Below, one piece after another: positions 9,774 to 21,248 of a DNA stretch of 64,000 nucleotides (positions within the stretch are counted from its first letter, which is position 1; every line of letters begins with the position of its first letter). Origin of the DNA: Coprinellus micaceus. Lineage: Eukaryota > Basidiomycota > Agaricomycetes > Agaricales > Psathyrellaceae. The position numbers and the translations under genes are program-made. The notes beneath the pieces were generated by a model. That model was not told where the DNA came from. It made no database searches and worked only from the letters and a program-made list of their open reading frames with translations. The stretch covers positions 3,844,001 through 3,908,000 of the forward strand of contig OX596334.1 in assembly GCA_951394405.1 (NCBI GenBank), written 5' to 3'.

Positions 9774-10517
9774 TCAGTTTCCCGCAAAAAATATGGGCAG
9801 TGTTGGGGCACCTACGTTCAGGAATCCACCATCGCCTTTGCTTAGGACCTCGCCCTCTTTGAACCAATAGAGGTCATAACTAGGAAGCGCGTCAATGAGA
9901 AATTGCGAAGGTTCAGCCGAGCAGAGGAGAGCCAGAACTTACCCGGTAGTAGTTCTTGGGAGGACGGAATGTTTGAAGTCGAGATGCTTATGGTACCAGT
10001 CTTTCCCTTGGGCACCTGCAAATTTGTATGTATGCTTAGGGTGGATGATGAGAGCGTTCCAATGAGGGCCGAGCTTTGCCTTGACCTTTGTGATGAGCCA
10101 CTGCGTCCAGGTGTTCCGCATTTAAAGGGAGACAAGGTAAGTGTTACACCTCCATCACGTGGAGCATCGGAACGCACCTCTGTCTCTTGCTCAATCTTTG
10201 CTTTGACATGATTTACAATTGCCATGATGCCCTCAACGGCCATTTTGGCGACTTTCACGACGGCTCCAATGACACGCGGCTCCAGGTGCTCCCCCGAGTC
10301 CTTCTTGGATAAGGATTGCTCCGGCGTTAAAGTTCTCCCTGACCTGGAGCCGAGGTTGAGGGGTGAACCGTCGTTGTCCCGACGTTCCTTGCTCTCGACA
10401 TAGACCGGCTCAATGGCGCGAACATCGACCAAGGGAAGATACACTGGCTCCCGGGACGGGGAGACCAAGCGTGAGGGAAATGAGGGGGACAATGAAAAGT
10501 AGGAATGAGATGCGCAT
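9774..10517 (-). CDS. Putative small secreted protein with a frame break near its signal peptide
   Basis: Minus strand, exons about 10178-10517, 9943-10100 and 9774-9879. The ATG at 10517 starts a good signal peptide (MRISFLLFIVPLISLTLGLP). That frame stops after about 35 residues, while the rest of the protein continues in the frame one base away from about residue 22. A one-base indel in the C-rich stretch near 10450-10462 would join them. The two introns (GTGCGT and GTAAGT donors) are in phase for the downstream frame. The C-terminal half is aromatic-rich (WLITKVKAKLGPHWN, YDLYWFKEGEVLSKGDGGF) and does not match a family I know. It is either a recent pseudogene or a sequence error in a secreted effector-like gene. 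Confidence 0.55.
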
Positions 10518-11289
10518 GGTAGGGATGTTCGCTTCGTGCCAGACGAATATGTTCACAGGCCAGCTGTGAGGGACTCGAAGTTCCGCTCGAAAGGCCGTTT
10601 AAATATACAGCAAGGATAATCTACCTTCCGAGTCGGACACTTCGGGTAGTCCTACGAGCACTGCGTGCCTGCAATGTCGTACTTGAAGCTTCTCCAAGGT
10701 TTCGAGAAATATAAAACCTGTAAAAGAAAGTTTGAGCGCACCCATGTATCAATGTATCTGGTCCGGGGGAGTGGGCTTTAGCACCCTTCAGCTAACGAAA
10801 TGGTGATCTCGGTACGCGCCACTTTCTTCCTATAGCCATCCTATCACCAAGTCAAGGAATCTCGCCACTCGCTTAGGTATGGAGCTCTCACGGCACCTAG
10901 CTATGTCCGTCCAAGAAACACCCGGACATAGATGCCTCGAAATAAAAATAGCGTACGTTAGCAGCGCCGTTAAGGGACAATGGGCGCTCGACTGTGATAG
11001 ATCCGGGATCGGCGGACGTTGAAGCACGACAACGGAACAACGATGGGCGCCTAACGCCTTCCTAACCCCCGCCTCCGATCGCCCAGGCGTTGACTACGCA
11101 CCGCTCAATAACTCTAGATAATCCTCCCATAAAAAGGCTGAGACCAGGATGTCTAATATAGCTATCTCCGAGGCCGGTCAGTGTGGAAAGGCTGGAACCA
11201 AGTGGCTTCTTTCGAGCCTAGCTGTGGTACGGGCGCTCGTTGTTGCGAGTGCAAAATTTTGATAGAAAAGGCTCGTATACTCCGTATCA
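10518..11289. other. Intergenic region
   Basis: About 770 bp between the start of the secreted-protein gene and the stop of the kinase gene, both on the minus strand. It should hold the secreted gene's promoter and the kinase 3' end. No reading frame or repeat is supported. Confidence 0.4.
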
Positions 11290-13167
11290 TCAAGCGTCAG
11301 GGCGGGCCAGGAAGTCCACTGCATAGCGGCCATAGCAGCTGAGGAATGTGCCCAAGCGAGGATACACTTCCACTTGAAACTCTTCAAAAGGGAACCGTTC
11401 GCCATCAACGGCTAGGTTGCCTTCAGGACCAAGAGGCCTCATCCGATATGCCTTTGCCTTGTAGTATCGGAGCTGCGTAGAGAATGTGTCAGCTTCAGAC
11501 CTTTGGGGATGCATGGAACGAAGAAATATACCGAAGGATGCCAGAAGGTCGCCCCGCTTGGGCCCCCGTTAATTGCCGAGAAGACTTCTGCGCGCGTGGT
11601 CACGGGCATGACCACAATATCGATGAGGCCGTCGTCGGGTTCCGAAACCGGAAACGCCATGTAGTCTCGGCCCACATACGGACCTTTACCAGCGTAGGCG
11701 AAGAGAATAGGCTCTTTGAAGGTCACCCATCCGTCGACGTCTTCTGCAGAGTACTTGAGTGGTGGTAGTGTGAGGCCGAACTGAGGCTGAGATTGCACTT
11801 CAGGGCCAGTATTTGGGGCGTCAAGTGCTGTGTTGTTTCGAGACAACAGTGTCTCGACCATGGCATGCTTGTCGTCAGTTGCGACTTTGATGGATAGCTG
11901 GACGGGACAAGAGTTAAACTGGATGACTTGAGTTCAGGATTAGCATCAGGTGGTCCAGGATAACTGAAACCACGTTAAGGACATGGCACTTACGCCCTCG
12001 TAACATTCCATACATGAATCGCTGGTCCCCCATCCATCGTAAATGTTCAGTACCGAGGTCAAGATCTGCCATTAAGCCAAGAGACTGCGTCATAAAGGAT
12101 ACAGTCTGTTTCCCGCCTTGAACGAACGAGAGTAGATCCGTCTTCATCGGGCGGCCTACCACCCGCGTCTGTCAGGTCCGTCGGAATTACAAGCACCCAA
12201 TATGTGCGCACCTTTAATGATATTTAAGGCGGCCATGACACAGTCAAACCCGTGTTCAACTCCATTGAGGTTAAGCCATAGTCCGTTTCCTGACCCAGCT
12301 GGGATCGGGGCGACCGGTATATTCAGTGCAGCCATAGGGTCCACATGCTGTGCGAGCCCATTCAGAACTTCATAGATGAGGCCGTCTCCAGAGACGGTAG
12401 CAATGGCGTCGACCTCTGCCAGGTCGGACATCCCTCTGACGTGTTCAGAGGCATGACCTTGCCTCTCGGTCTCTGTGACCCCAGGGTTAGTAGTAGGAAC
12501 ACCTCAGCACTCTTGCGGATGTACTCACTGATAACGTTGAGATTGCATCCCGCAGCTCTGAGCACCGGTTCCACCACTGTATTGAAAATCCTGACTGCCT
12601 TTCCCTTGCGCCACACGGACCACGGTAAGTTAGATGGCGAAGTTCTGCAGTTCAAGTAACACACCTGGCCACCATGCGGGTTGACGAATACGAGTAGACG
12701 CCGGTATCGCTTTACTCCGCAGTCTATAGCAAGTAAATGTGTAAATCAGTCGCAAAACCTCATTTACTCACCTTCGTAGAGCTCCTGCATTACGTTACTT
12801 GCCCACGCTTCGACACTAGCATCTAGAGTTGTCCCTTGGACCACCCCTTGGAGAACGACGAGAGAAGAATCGCGGGCGCGTTGGTTCGATTTGACCTTGA
12901 TGTAGGCAACTGTGAGCACCCGCGCGGAGGTATCGAAGGCAACTTGGAGTAGATGGTGCTGTAAAACGATTCGCTCGTGTGGGCGGCTGTGACGCGGCTC
13001 TGAAAAAGAGTGAGGGGCGCTCAAATCTGGAGCAACTATTCAACATTACCGCCCACTCTTCGAATGTCATGCAGTATGGTAAGACCATTCTCCGTCCAAG
13101 TAAAGGTCACGCTCTGCTGAGAGTCTGAAGGGAGATGGATGGTAATTTTGGTGTCACGGAGGCTCAT
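11290..13167 (-). CDS. LCB4/LCB5-like: Sphingoid long-chain base kinase (sphingosine kinase, LCB4/5 type)
   Basis: Eight exons, complement(11290-11472, 11532-11926, 11994-12155, 12212-12472, 12529-12604, 12665-12723, 12772-12999, 13050-13167), encode 493 residues and all join in phase. The diacylglycerol-kinase catalytic domain is clear: LLVFVNPHGGQGKA at about 124-137, the nucleotide-binding TVSGDGLIYEVLNGL at about 186-200, and PIPAGSGNGLWLN. The C-terminal lobe contains DGWVTFKEP, DDGLIDIVV and the closing AVDGERFPFEEFQVEV. The enzyme phosphorylates long-chain bases such as phytosphingosine with ATP, a step in sphingolipid turnover and stress signalling, usually at membranes. The ATG at 13167 is the first in the conserved frame. 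An upstream exon could exist, because the frame stays open above it. Confidence 0.92.
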
Positions 13168-13613
13168 TTCAACTTGAGTCGAGTGGATGGTAAGAGCGAT
13201 GTTTGTCTCGTTTTCAACCGGAATGGTGGTGAAGTAACATTCTCGACGTTCATTTCTGCGGAGACTGATTGCGGTTCAACAGCGAGTGGCGTGACGTGTC
13301 GGTTACACTGTGTAAAAGTAAATGAGCGTGGCGCCGGGTCGGAGGTTACCGGTGCGCGCAGCTTTCTTACGTTTTACCCTTGCCAATACGTCGTCACTGC
13401 GATCCCTGCGCACACAAATGCGTCAGATAAATGCTGCCTGAATCGGTACGCAGCAACTCGCAGCTTATTCCTCTGGATATCTCAGGAAACATCGGCTGAA
13501 GCAGCACATTGGGCGAAGAAGAAAGGATCGCCCATATTCGAACAACTCTAAGCGCCCAGGCCCGGTGACGCCGCAGCGCCAACCGTGATTAGTCAGCGCC
13601 CTGTTCCCACTGG
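13168..13613. other. Upstream region of the kinase gene
   Basis: About 450 bp between the kinase start and the duplication of the hAT-like element. Probably holds the kinase promoter and leader. No independent gene is supported. Confidence 0.4.
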
Positions 13614-13621
13614 CACTTCCT
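13614..13621. repeat. Left 8-bp TSD CACTTCCT
   Basis: Exact direct repeat; the partner is at 14282-14289. Confidence 0.8.
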
Positions 13622-14281
13622 AGGACCCCGGCTTATCCGCAGGGGAACATAGATCCGCTTTTGGACCCCCGTTGTCCGGGTTGCGAAACTGGCCCAAGGT
13701 CGAATTCGTCCGGGTTGGCACCCAGGCTGGCGCCTGGATGCCGATTTTGTCCAGGTTATCAGATCTAGGTTCAGATTTCGCCGTTTTCCGCTTATTTTTG
13801 CCCAAATTCGCGCAGGGCGCCATTGGAAGACGTTGCGATCTATGTAAACGAGGTTTAAGATGTATACAAAGGAATTACTGTTCCACCCGAGTCAACACCA
13901 CGTCACGCTCCATCGCGGCCACCCTCAGCCTGAACTGGCACTGTGTACACTGTACACTGATTAAAGATTTCGTGAGATTTCGTGAGTAGGTTACAAAATG
14001 ATACAAAAAGTCAAATGAATACCCTTGCAGGAGGGTTCGAACGGCCGTAATCATAACGACAACACCTTTACCGTCGGGAGAGCCAAATTCCAGTCAGCCA
14101 TTGGTCCGGGTTATTGACCCATCGTTGGCCTCGAGAGTACCCGGTTGTCTGGGTCCTCGATCTGGGTTGTTTCGCGTTTTGGCCCCATTTCGTCCGGGTT
14201 GTCACCCAGGGTCCGCCGCCTACGGCGGCGATTTTTGTCCGGGTTGTCACCTAGCCCCCCCAGCGGATAAACCGGGGTCCT
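13622..14281. mobile_element. 660-bp hAT-like non-autonomous transposon
   Basis: The termini are AGGACCCCGGCTTATCCGC at 13622-13640 and its inverted copy at 14263-14281, with one mismatch in 19. The 8-bp duplication CACTTCCT is exact at 13614-13621 and 14282-14289, the length used by hAT transposases. The motif GTCCGGGTT (or GTCCAGGTT) recurs near both ends (about 13674, 13709, 13748, 14104, 14189, 14237), like subterminal transposase-binding repeats. No transposase is encoded. Confidence 0.85.
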
Positions 14282-14289
14282 CACTTCCT
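14282..14289. repeat. Right 8-bp TSD CACTTCCT
   Basis: Exact direct repeat; the partner is at 13614-13621. Confidence 0.8.
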
Positions 14290-14340
14290 TTACGTTTCAC
14301 CGCGATTCTGCCTACTGAAGTTAGGCTCAAATAAGCAACC

Positions 14341-14361
14341 TCTCACACGAATCGTGAGAGG
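14341..14361 (+). repeat. Short perfect hairpin
   Basis: CCTCTCAC and GTGAGAGG flank a short loop (ACGAATC region). It lies between the hAT-like element and the P450 gene. Function unknown; it could be chance or a transcript-end structure. Confidence 0.4.
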
Positions 14362-14847
14362 GGCTTATAGGTAAGTAGGGCCTGTGAATAGGCAGTGCAA
14401 ATTCGACACTATTTGCTCAATTGCGCTCGCTGCGCCGGTTCCCTCGGTTGGCTATAGGGAGAAAATCTGTGGCGCTATACGTTTTACATACGAATATCAA
14501 AAATCTAGGGGGAGAGGATGTGTCGGGACCCTCAAGGGAGGGAGGGGATGTTTTGTAGTCTTTTCAAAAACCACTACAAACTTTCTAACGAACCCAGAGG
14601 TTTGATGCGCGAGTGATGGCATTTTGTAATGCTCGCAAATTCTGCCAAACACTGCCCTATCAAAACCCCTACTTTCCGACAAGACCGTCCACAAGTGGAC
14701 GGAATTGTGCCGAGACTACTACTGAAGTGGACATCGGCGCCTTACGACATACTTGAGCATGTGGGTGAATGCTCTGTTTCCCCTTCTTAGGTGGCTATCG
14801 CTCCCTTCTTTGAACGCCCAGAGTCTCAAAGTCATCGACGAGATGCA
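14362..14847. other. P450 upstream region
   Basis: About 490 bp with no supported gene. The P450 promoter is expected here. Confidence 0.35.
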
Positions 14848-16865
14848 ATGATGGAGCCCTACCAAAGTACGGCTGCGACCTTCCTCGTTTTATGGTGTAT
14901 ACATTCAACTATTATCTATCTCCTGGGAGACACGAAGAAGGTCCGTCACAGCTTCATAATGGATTCAGTCGCTAACTCCCCGCCGCTCAGCTCGAGCACA
15001 TTCCAAGTATTGGATTTAACGACCCGGTTCTGTCGTACCTGTCGGCTCTTCACCTGACATGGGACCCACCGGGTTTCATGCGTAAGGGGTGGACGACGGT
15101 AAGCCTACTCTGCGTTTATTTTAAGAAGAGGGGGGTGTCTCATCGAAACCAATGCAGATCCCAGGAGGTGCAAAGTTCGTCAAGGTACCGACGCTAACGA
15201 GGTGGATCGTAGTGCCAGTCCATCCCGAAGGTTACCAAGATCTCGCCCGAGCGCCCGAGCAATGGCTCTCTGTACATAAGTCAATAGAAGAGGCTCGTTC
15301 ACCCCTGCCGTCGTCGTTCCGTGGCTTGACTCTGACAACCTCTCTCCAGAGCCTCCAAGCCAAGTATACGACGATGACAGCAACGGCCGACGCCCGGGAT
15401 AACATCCAGATACCGCCCATCAAGGGACAATTGACCCGACTTTTGGACGAGTTGGTCCCCAAGGTCCACGACGAAATTAAGGCTGCTTTCGATGACGAAT
15501 TTCCGTCGAGTGAGGAAGGTATGTGCTCGAGCATGTTATGCCCCTGCTGCGAATCTCACTCCTTTGCCAGCATGGTGTCCTTTCGTTGCTTTGCCAACAA
15601 TTATTAAATTGGTGGCAAGGATAAGTAACCGGGTCTTAGTGGGACAATCACTTTGTAGGCTACACTCTGGTCGCCGTTTCGGCTTCGCTGACTCGAACTT
15701 TGCAGGTCGAAATGCCGAGTACATCACTGGCTGCATTAACTACGCGCTGGAGGTGTTCGCCATGGCCTACATCATCTCTGCCTTTCCAGAGCCAATACGT
15801 CCGTAAGGATTCGTGTTCCCTTGACTCCTACTTTATTCCTCACTTGAACGCCCTCCAGATTCGTAAATCGGATCATCTCCCCCATCCCTCGTCGGATTCG
15901 GAGCATGACCGCGTTTTTGCAGCCTTTCCTCGATGAGAGAAGAGCCAATTTGGCTCTGAAGGGAAACGAAGGCGACGACTACCAGCCACAGGTTAGAATT
16001 AGACCTAATAAACCTTATGCACTGGTGTTTACCTTCACCCCCAGCCCGTTTTTCTGACCTGGCTTGCCGACATCGCGGAACAGCGCAACAAGGACGACAG
16101 GGAAGTTGTTTTGCGGACCATGTTGGTCAACTTTGGATCGATCCATACAACCTCGATGGTACGTCAGCCCTTACCATCGCCACTATTAACGGCTCCACTG
16201 ATATCGAACGAGCCAGACGTTTACCCATGCGTTCTTCTCCATCCTTTCTCGACCCCAGTATATCGTCCCATTGCGAGAGGAGATTGGCCGGTGCATACTG
16301 GAAGACGGGTGGACGAAGGCCGCCATTGACAAGATGAGGCTCTTGGATAGCTTCATGAAGGAGAGCCAGCGATTTGACATGATGACAATTCGTACGCCAT
16401 CCGCCCGCATTTGCTTGACCTAACTCTAACAGGGGCCGACTGTGCGTAGTTATAGGAAATCGCTTGGCCGTAGAGGACTGTATCATCTCTGATACAGTTA
16501 TCCCGAAAGGCACCATGGTCGCCGCAAATATGGTCAACGCTCACTTCCATCCGTCAGCGTGGGGTGAATCCGCTAACAAATTCGACCCATACCGATTCAT
16601 CAAGCTCGAGGAAGAGACTGGAAAGGTCATCCAGCTCCCTACCAGCACGCTGTACACGATGACGTTCGGATATGGAAGACATGCGTGCCCGGGGAGATTC
16701 TTCGCGGGCCAGGAGATGAAGCTGCTCATGGCATACTTCCTGCACCACTACGACTTGAAGCTGGAAACGAAGGGCGGAGAAAGGCCGAAGAACTTCTGGT
16801 TTGGTATGGGGAACGTTCCGAATGGGAGCGCGAAGGTCCTAATGAGAAAGCGGAGGGAAGTGTGA
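14848..16865 (+). CDS. Cytochrome P450 monooxygenase
   Basis: Nine exons (14848-14940, 14991-15098, 15158-15518, 15571-15654, 15706-15802, 15859-15991, 16045-16158, 16217-16391, 16456-16865) give 524 residues, normal for a microsomal P450. The N-terminus has one hydrophobic anchor (TFLVLWCIHSTIIYLL) followed by IPSIGF. The I-helix region reads NFGSIHTTSM, the K-helix ExxR motif is ESQR, FDPYRF follows, and the heme loop FGYGRHACPGR near 459-469 supplies the cysteine thiolate. The combination resembles fungal P450s of the ent-kaurene-oxidase/CYP5150-like groups, but the substrate cannot be assigned. For the last intron, the nearer AG gives a stop; the AG at 16455 gives the open conserved reading, so it was chosen. 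The first intron has a weak GTCCGT donor. No neighbouring biosynthetic genes suggest a metabolite cluster. Confidence 0.88.
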
Positions 16866-17591
16866 CATTCGCAAGAGTCAGTATCTGGTTCTGGTGGGCA
16901 AATAGTCGAAATGTTATTCCCTTGAGGGCCTCTTCTATCTGCCTGGGTGCATGACGTTAATCACTAGCGGAGAAGCGTGGAGCGAACAACGCCAGAACAG
17001 TCGCGATGAGCGCCACGAGGTCACACGCCAACCCAACTAGTCTCGTGAACCAGACTCTAGATGAGAGAAGATAATCGTTCTCTATGATAGAAGCCCAACA
17101 AAGAGTCGAGTCGTTCCCGCGATGCCCCCTGGGTTGGCAGTGGCTACGACGGGCAATTGAGCCTTCCACTGCCCCGGCACGGCAACACGGAAATTTTGGC
17201 TCCGCTTAGTATGAACATGTCCGCCCTCAGTACCGGAGTACTATTTTTTTCTTCTTTTTGTTGCTGAGCACCCGATCGTGATTGAGATTACATACCTCTT
17301 ACGAGGCCCCCTTGAATGTCGAATTGGGAAGGCGGTGTCTGCACACGTGGTGGCAATGAGCCCAACAGGAGCACTGCGTTCGCCGTTGACAGTTGTACTC
17401 TCCTTTTACCGCTCAAGTTGCTCCATGAACGATGCTACGAACCAAAGGGCCCTCGGGTTGGTGGAGGGAGACCCCACTGACGCTCATAATCAGACCCCCG
17501 CGAGTCCATCCAGCGCTATCCGTACGTGGTGCAGACCTCTCCAACCTATGTCCCCCATGTAAGCCCAGGAACTTACTCTGCTCTTCGGCAG
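16866..17591. other. Spacer before the NACHT gene
   Basis: About 725 bp. Open but unconvincing frames occupy 17278-17562, with an AT-GTAAGC junction at 17560 that could be a donor. The missing first exon of the NACHT gene may lie here. Nothing else is supported. Confidence 0.3.
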
Positions 17592-20500
17592 GCGTTCATC
17601 ACTATCGCGAACCACTCAACGAGGCCCGAGAGGCGAATAGGTCGAGTTTTGGTGTCGATGGCAGTAAGTCTAAGGTGATAATGTGATGACACCCCTCCCT
17701 TTCCCCCTCCCCACTCTGGTGTTGGCTTATTTTATTTTATTTTATTGGGGTGGTGAAACTTTAGGCCGTTCAGCTCACGCCAACTAACAGGTCTCCTCTC
17801 TCTCTTGGACCCCATCCCTGGCGCGTCACACGCTCGTGATCGCACGATCTCCCCACCCAACTCCAAGTGCTTCGCCGGCACGAGGAAGCCAGTTCTCAAG
17901 ACGATTCGTTCCTGGGTAGACAGCAGCACCTTTCTCGGAAACCCCCACATCATTTGGGTCTACGGCTACGCAGGTTGCGGCAAGTCCGCGATTGCTCAAA
18001 ATGTAGCCGAGTACTTCGCTGGTCGGAACCGTCTGGCAGCGAGCTTCTTCTTCTTCCGCGGGTCGGGGGATCGGAACAAGGTTGCAAGATTCGCCAGAAC
18101 CATTGCGAGTCAAGTAGCCACCAGGGTCCCGGCGACCGCCCCTATCATCACAAATGCCCTCAGCACAAATCCAGGCCTGCTCACTGGGAGCGGTATCTCA
18201 GTGGGTGCCCAGTTCCAGCAGCTGGTCTACGACCCCATTAACAAGGTTAAGTGGGATCGATTCGCTGCCTCCCTTCGCCACGGCCCCTTTCTCGTCGTTT
18301 TGGACGGGCTCGACGAATGTGAAGACCGCGTTGAAATTGCTACCTTCATCGAGGACATGATCGAGTACTTCAGCAGGAAGCCGCGCACTCCCTTACGGTT
18401 TCTCATCACCAGCCGAGTAGAGAACCATATCCACGAGCGCCTCCACTCCTCTGATCAAGTTAGGCTGCTTGACCTTGGTAGTCAGACGTCGGACGTCGAC
18501 ATAACGGTTGCCCTAGATGTCGCGATTGCAGAGGGAAAACACTCCTGGCTATCCCAAGACGACAAGGCCAAACTCATCACACATATCGGAGGGTCGTTCA
18601 TCTTTATGACAACGATCCTCAAATCACTCTTCAAACCCGGCATTGACGACACGGTGGCGCCCAACGCCCGCCTTCCCCGAGTCCTCGCTATGAGTCCAGA
18701 TTTCGACAGCCTTTACAGAAACATTCTGAGGCAAGCCCAGGGTCTGCCTCATAGCTTTGATGTCATCAGCGTGATGGCTCTGGCATGCCAGCCGCTCTCT
18801 ATCGCTCAAATTGCGGACGTGTTGGAAATCGGGACTACTGGCGTCGTCAAGGTCCTTGCGAATTTGCATGCAATTGTACAGGTCCCAGATGACGACCGTA
18901 CTCCTGTCACGCTCTGGCACACATCTCTCCGCGACTTTCTTTGTTCAAGGGATCGTGCGGGATCCTTCTTCGCAAGCCATCGCGCTCTGGCATTCGGATG
19001 CCTTTCCTTGTCAACCTCAGGCAACCGTTTACCTCGATCGCCGGCATTTGAGTATTCGCAACGCTTCCTCACAGATCACTGGACGCGTTTTCTGGAACCC
19101 ATGGACGGCAACACGAACTTGTTCAACGAAGAAGTTCAAGGAATCATGAGCCGCCTCCAACTGGTGTTTCCTTCGGAAATTACCGATTTTCACCTCCATG
19201 TCCTCGATACGATTCTCGGCTGTGCCAGGAAGGGAACAGGTTCAGGTACCAAGGTGAAAACCCAAGGTACGCCGTGCCAAATACCCCCGTATGCGCATTT
19301 TGGTTGTTCACCCTAAACACACAGGTGACGGCTGGTCAGCGCTTGAGATGGCGACCCGCGCTGATAACTGGGAAGGCCTCCAGATCCTACTGGATGCCGG
19401 GGAGGACTTAAACCACCCCTTTCAAGGTGCAGATCATGCTTCTGTATGCGCTTTGCACTGCTGAGGCGCCCCTGGCTTTCTTTAAACCCTAGATGGAGCA
19501 ACAGCACTCGAGGTAGTGACCCATGCCGAGAGGTGGGAGGGTCTGAAGATCCTCGTCAGTGGAGGCACCGAGGTTCTGACACGCCAATTTCGAGGTACGG
19601 TTTATTTCCTGAATAGAGTAGCTCCTGCTGAAAACCACCTTCCCACCCCAAAATTCATGACAGACGGAACGACAGCGTTAGAGGTGGTTACCCGTGCCGA
19701 GAGGTGGGACGGCCTCCAGGTGCTCGCGAACGCAGGCCCTGGTGTTCTTACACGTCCATTTCAAGGTGAGCTGGCATCACAAAACCCCTACCAAGATACA
19801 TCGGCTTACCTTAGATTGCCTACAGATGGGTCAACTGCGCTGGAGGTAGTCAGTTATGCCGAGAAGTGGGAGGGTCTCAAGATTCTGCTCAGCATAGGGC
19901 CTGATATCTGGAATCTTCCATTTAAAGGTAGAAGGCACACACGAGTGCGTCCATACGCTTGTCATCACTGATACTCGACACCTGCAGATGGTCGGTTTGT
20001 GTTTGAGGTCATGACCACCAACAGCTACATCCAGGAGCAGGTTCACTTGGGACTGGGTGGGGCGAACATAGATCTAAACAGCCCATTGGATAGTACGCCC
20101 TGAAATCATCGTGTCAAGTACATGATATAGTGAGCCTAACTTCACAACCTTGACCCACCCCAGATGGACGCTCTGCTCTCGAAATCGCGTGTCTCTCAAA
20201 GGAGTGGAAACTTGTTCAAGTCCTTGTAAACGCAAATGCCAATGTTAACATCCGATTCAAAGGTACGTCTCAAGAATTCACTCGTTTGAATCCAGCTTGA
20301 CTTTGATTGCGCCTTGGTGTAGGATCCGAGGATGGCATTGCTGTAGCCCTGCATGCTGCATGTCACTTCAACGCAAAGGAGATGATCCATGTCCTCCTGC
20401 AGATGGGTGCTGATCCAAATGTCACTAGTTCAAGTCAGTATTCCACGCCACTCCAAATAGTGTGACCATTCTAAAACCTCAAAAATCCAATTGCAGCTCG

Positions 20501-21248
20501 GTTGGGCAATTGTAGGTCACCTTCAACGTCATGGATGACCGGTTCTGAGTTCTGGAACACTTACTGACCCTATCCCAGGCAGAGGTTGGAGCATTTACGC
20601 CTTCCCTCTTGCCTGGGCTGCTGCGAAGGTAGATGCCAATTTGGTCAGCCAACTTCTGGCGCATGGTGCAAACCCCAACTTGAAAGGTGAGTACAAGGTC
20701 TCGCTAAAGCACGTTGTGATATCAATGAACCCTTTCAAGGTAGCATTCATGGGTCAGCTCTTCATGCTTGCACCCGCAATGGCGGGGAGAAGGTCGTTCG
20801 TTTACTGTTGGAACATGGTGGGAACCCTAATATCAAAGGTGAGTTCTCGTTTCTGTGAAAACCTCGCTCTAGGAAATTGTATGGTTGAAATTGGAACTAT
20901 AGACGGCGTCGGTCGGAGTCCTCCTCACGATGGATCTTTGGGCGAGAATATTGAGATCGCTAGATGCCTGCTCGAGTTCGGTGCAGACCCGAACATACAA
21001 GGTGTGCCACTCTTCCTTGTTTCTTTGCTCATACTCAAGCGTACACTGCAGATGATTGGGGAAATACCCCCCTTCACCGTGCGTACTACTGGGGGAGTCC
21101 AGAAGTTGCACAGCTTCTGTTGAACCACAACGCAGACCCATACATCAGAAGTACGCCAGCACTCCTTGTCCCTTTGCATCTACTCATGTGAAAGCTTGCA
21201 GACAGCAAGGAGGAAACTGCTTTTCGGCTCGCGCTAGGGACAGAGTAG
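17592..21248 (+). CDS. NACHT-ankyrin NLR-like STAND protein (start exon unresolved)
   Basis: The NACHT exon (17791-19266) has the P-loop GYAGCGKSA, Walker B FLVVLDGLDEC and the LITSR sensor motif. Before it come the linker typical of basidiomycete NACHT proteins (SHARDRTISPPNSKCFAGTRK) and a small in-phase exon at 17592-17663. Ankyrin-like units follow, each on its own exon: 19325-19426, 19493-19594, 19664-19765, 19826-19927, 19988-20092, 20164-20262, 20323-20433, 20579-20686, 20740-20838, 20903-21001, 21052-21150, and a short last exon 21202-21248. Every junction is phase 1. Early units follow DGxTALEVVxxAExWxGLxxL; late ones are closer to canonical ankyrin (LLLEHGGNPNIK). STAND NTPases act as switches: the repeats sense a ligand and NTP-driven assembly releases an N-terminal effector, here not identified. 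Fungal relatives control heterokaryon incompatibility and probably innate recognition. The first ATG was not found. Confidence 0.82.
17727..17748 (+). repeat. TTTTA microsatellite
   Basis: Four or so tandem TTTTA units in the proposed intron upstream of the NACHT exon. Confidence 0.7.
19325..21248 (+). repeat. Array of one-ankyrin-per-exon units
   Basis: Eleven complete units of 33-37 residues plus one partial, each an exon of 99-111 nt flanked by phase-1 introns of about 45-145 nt. Because lengths are multiples of three and phases identical, units can be added, lost or swapped without frameshift. Part of the NACHT gene. Confidence 0.85.

Noticed and set aside
20497..20515. Extra mini-exon between ankyrin units seven and eight
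   Set aside because: A TGCAG...GTCACC pair exists, but the flanking exons already join in phase 1 without it.
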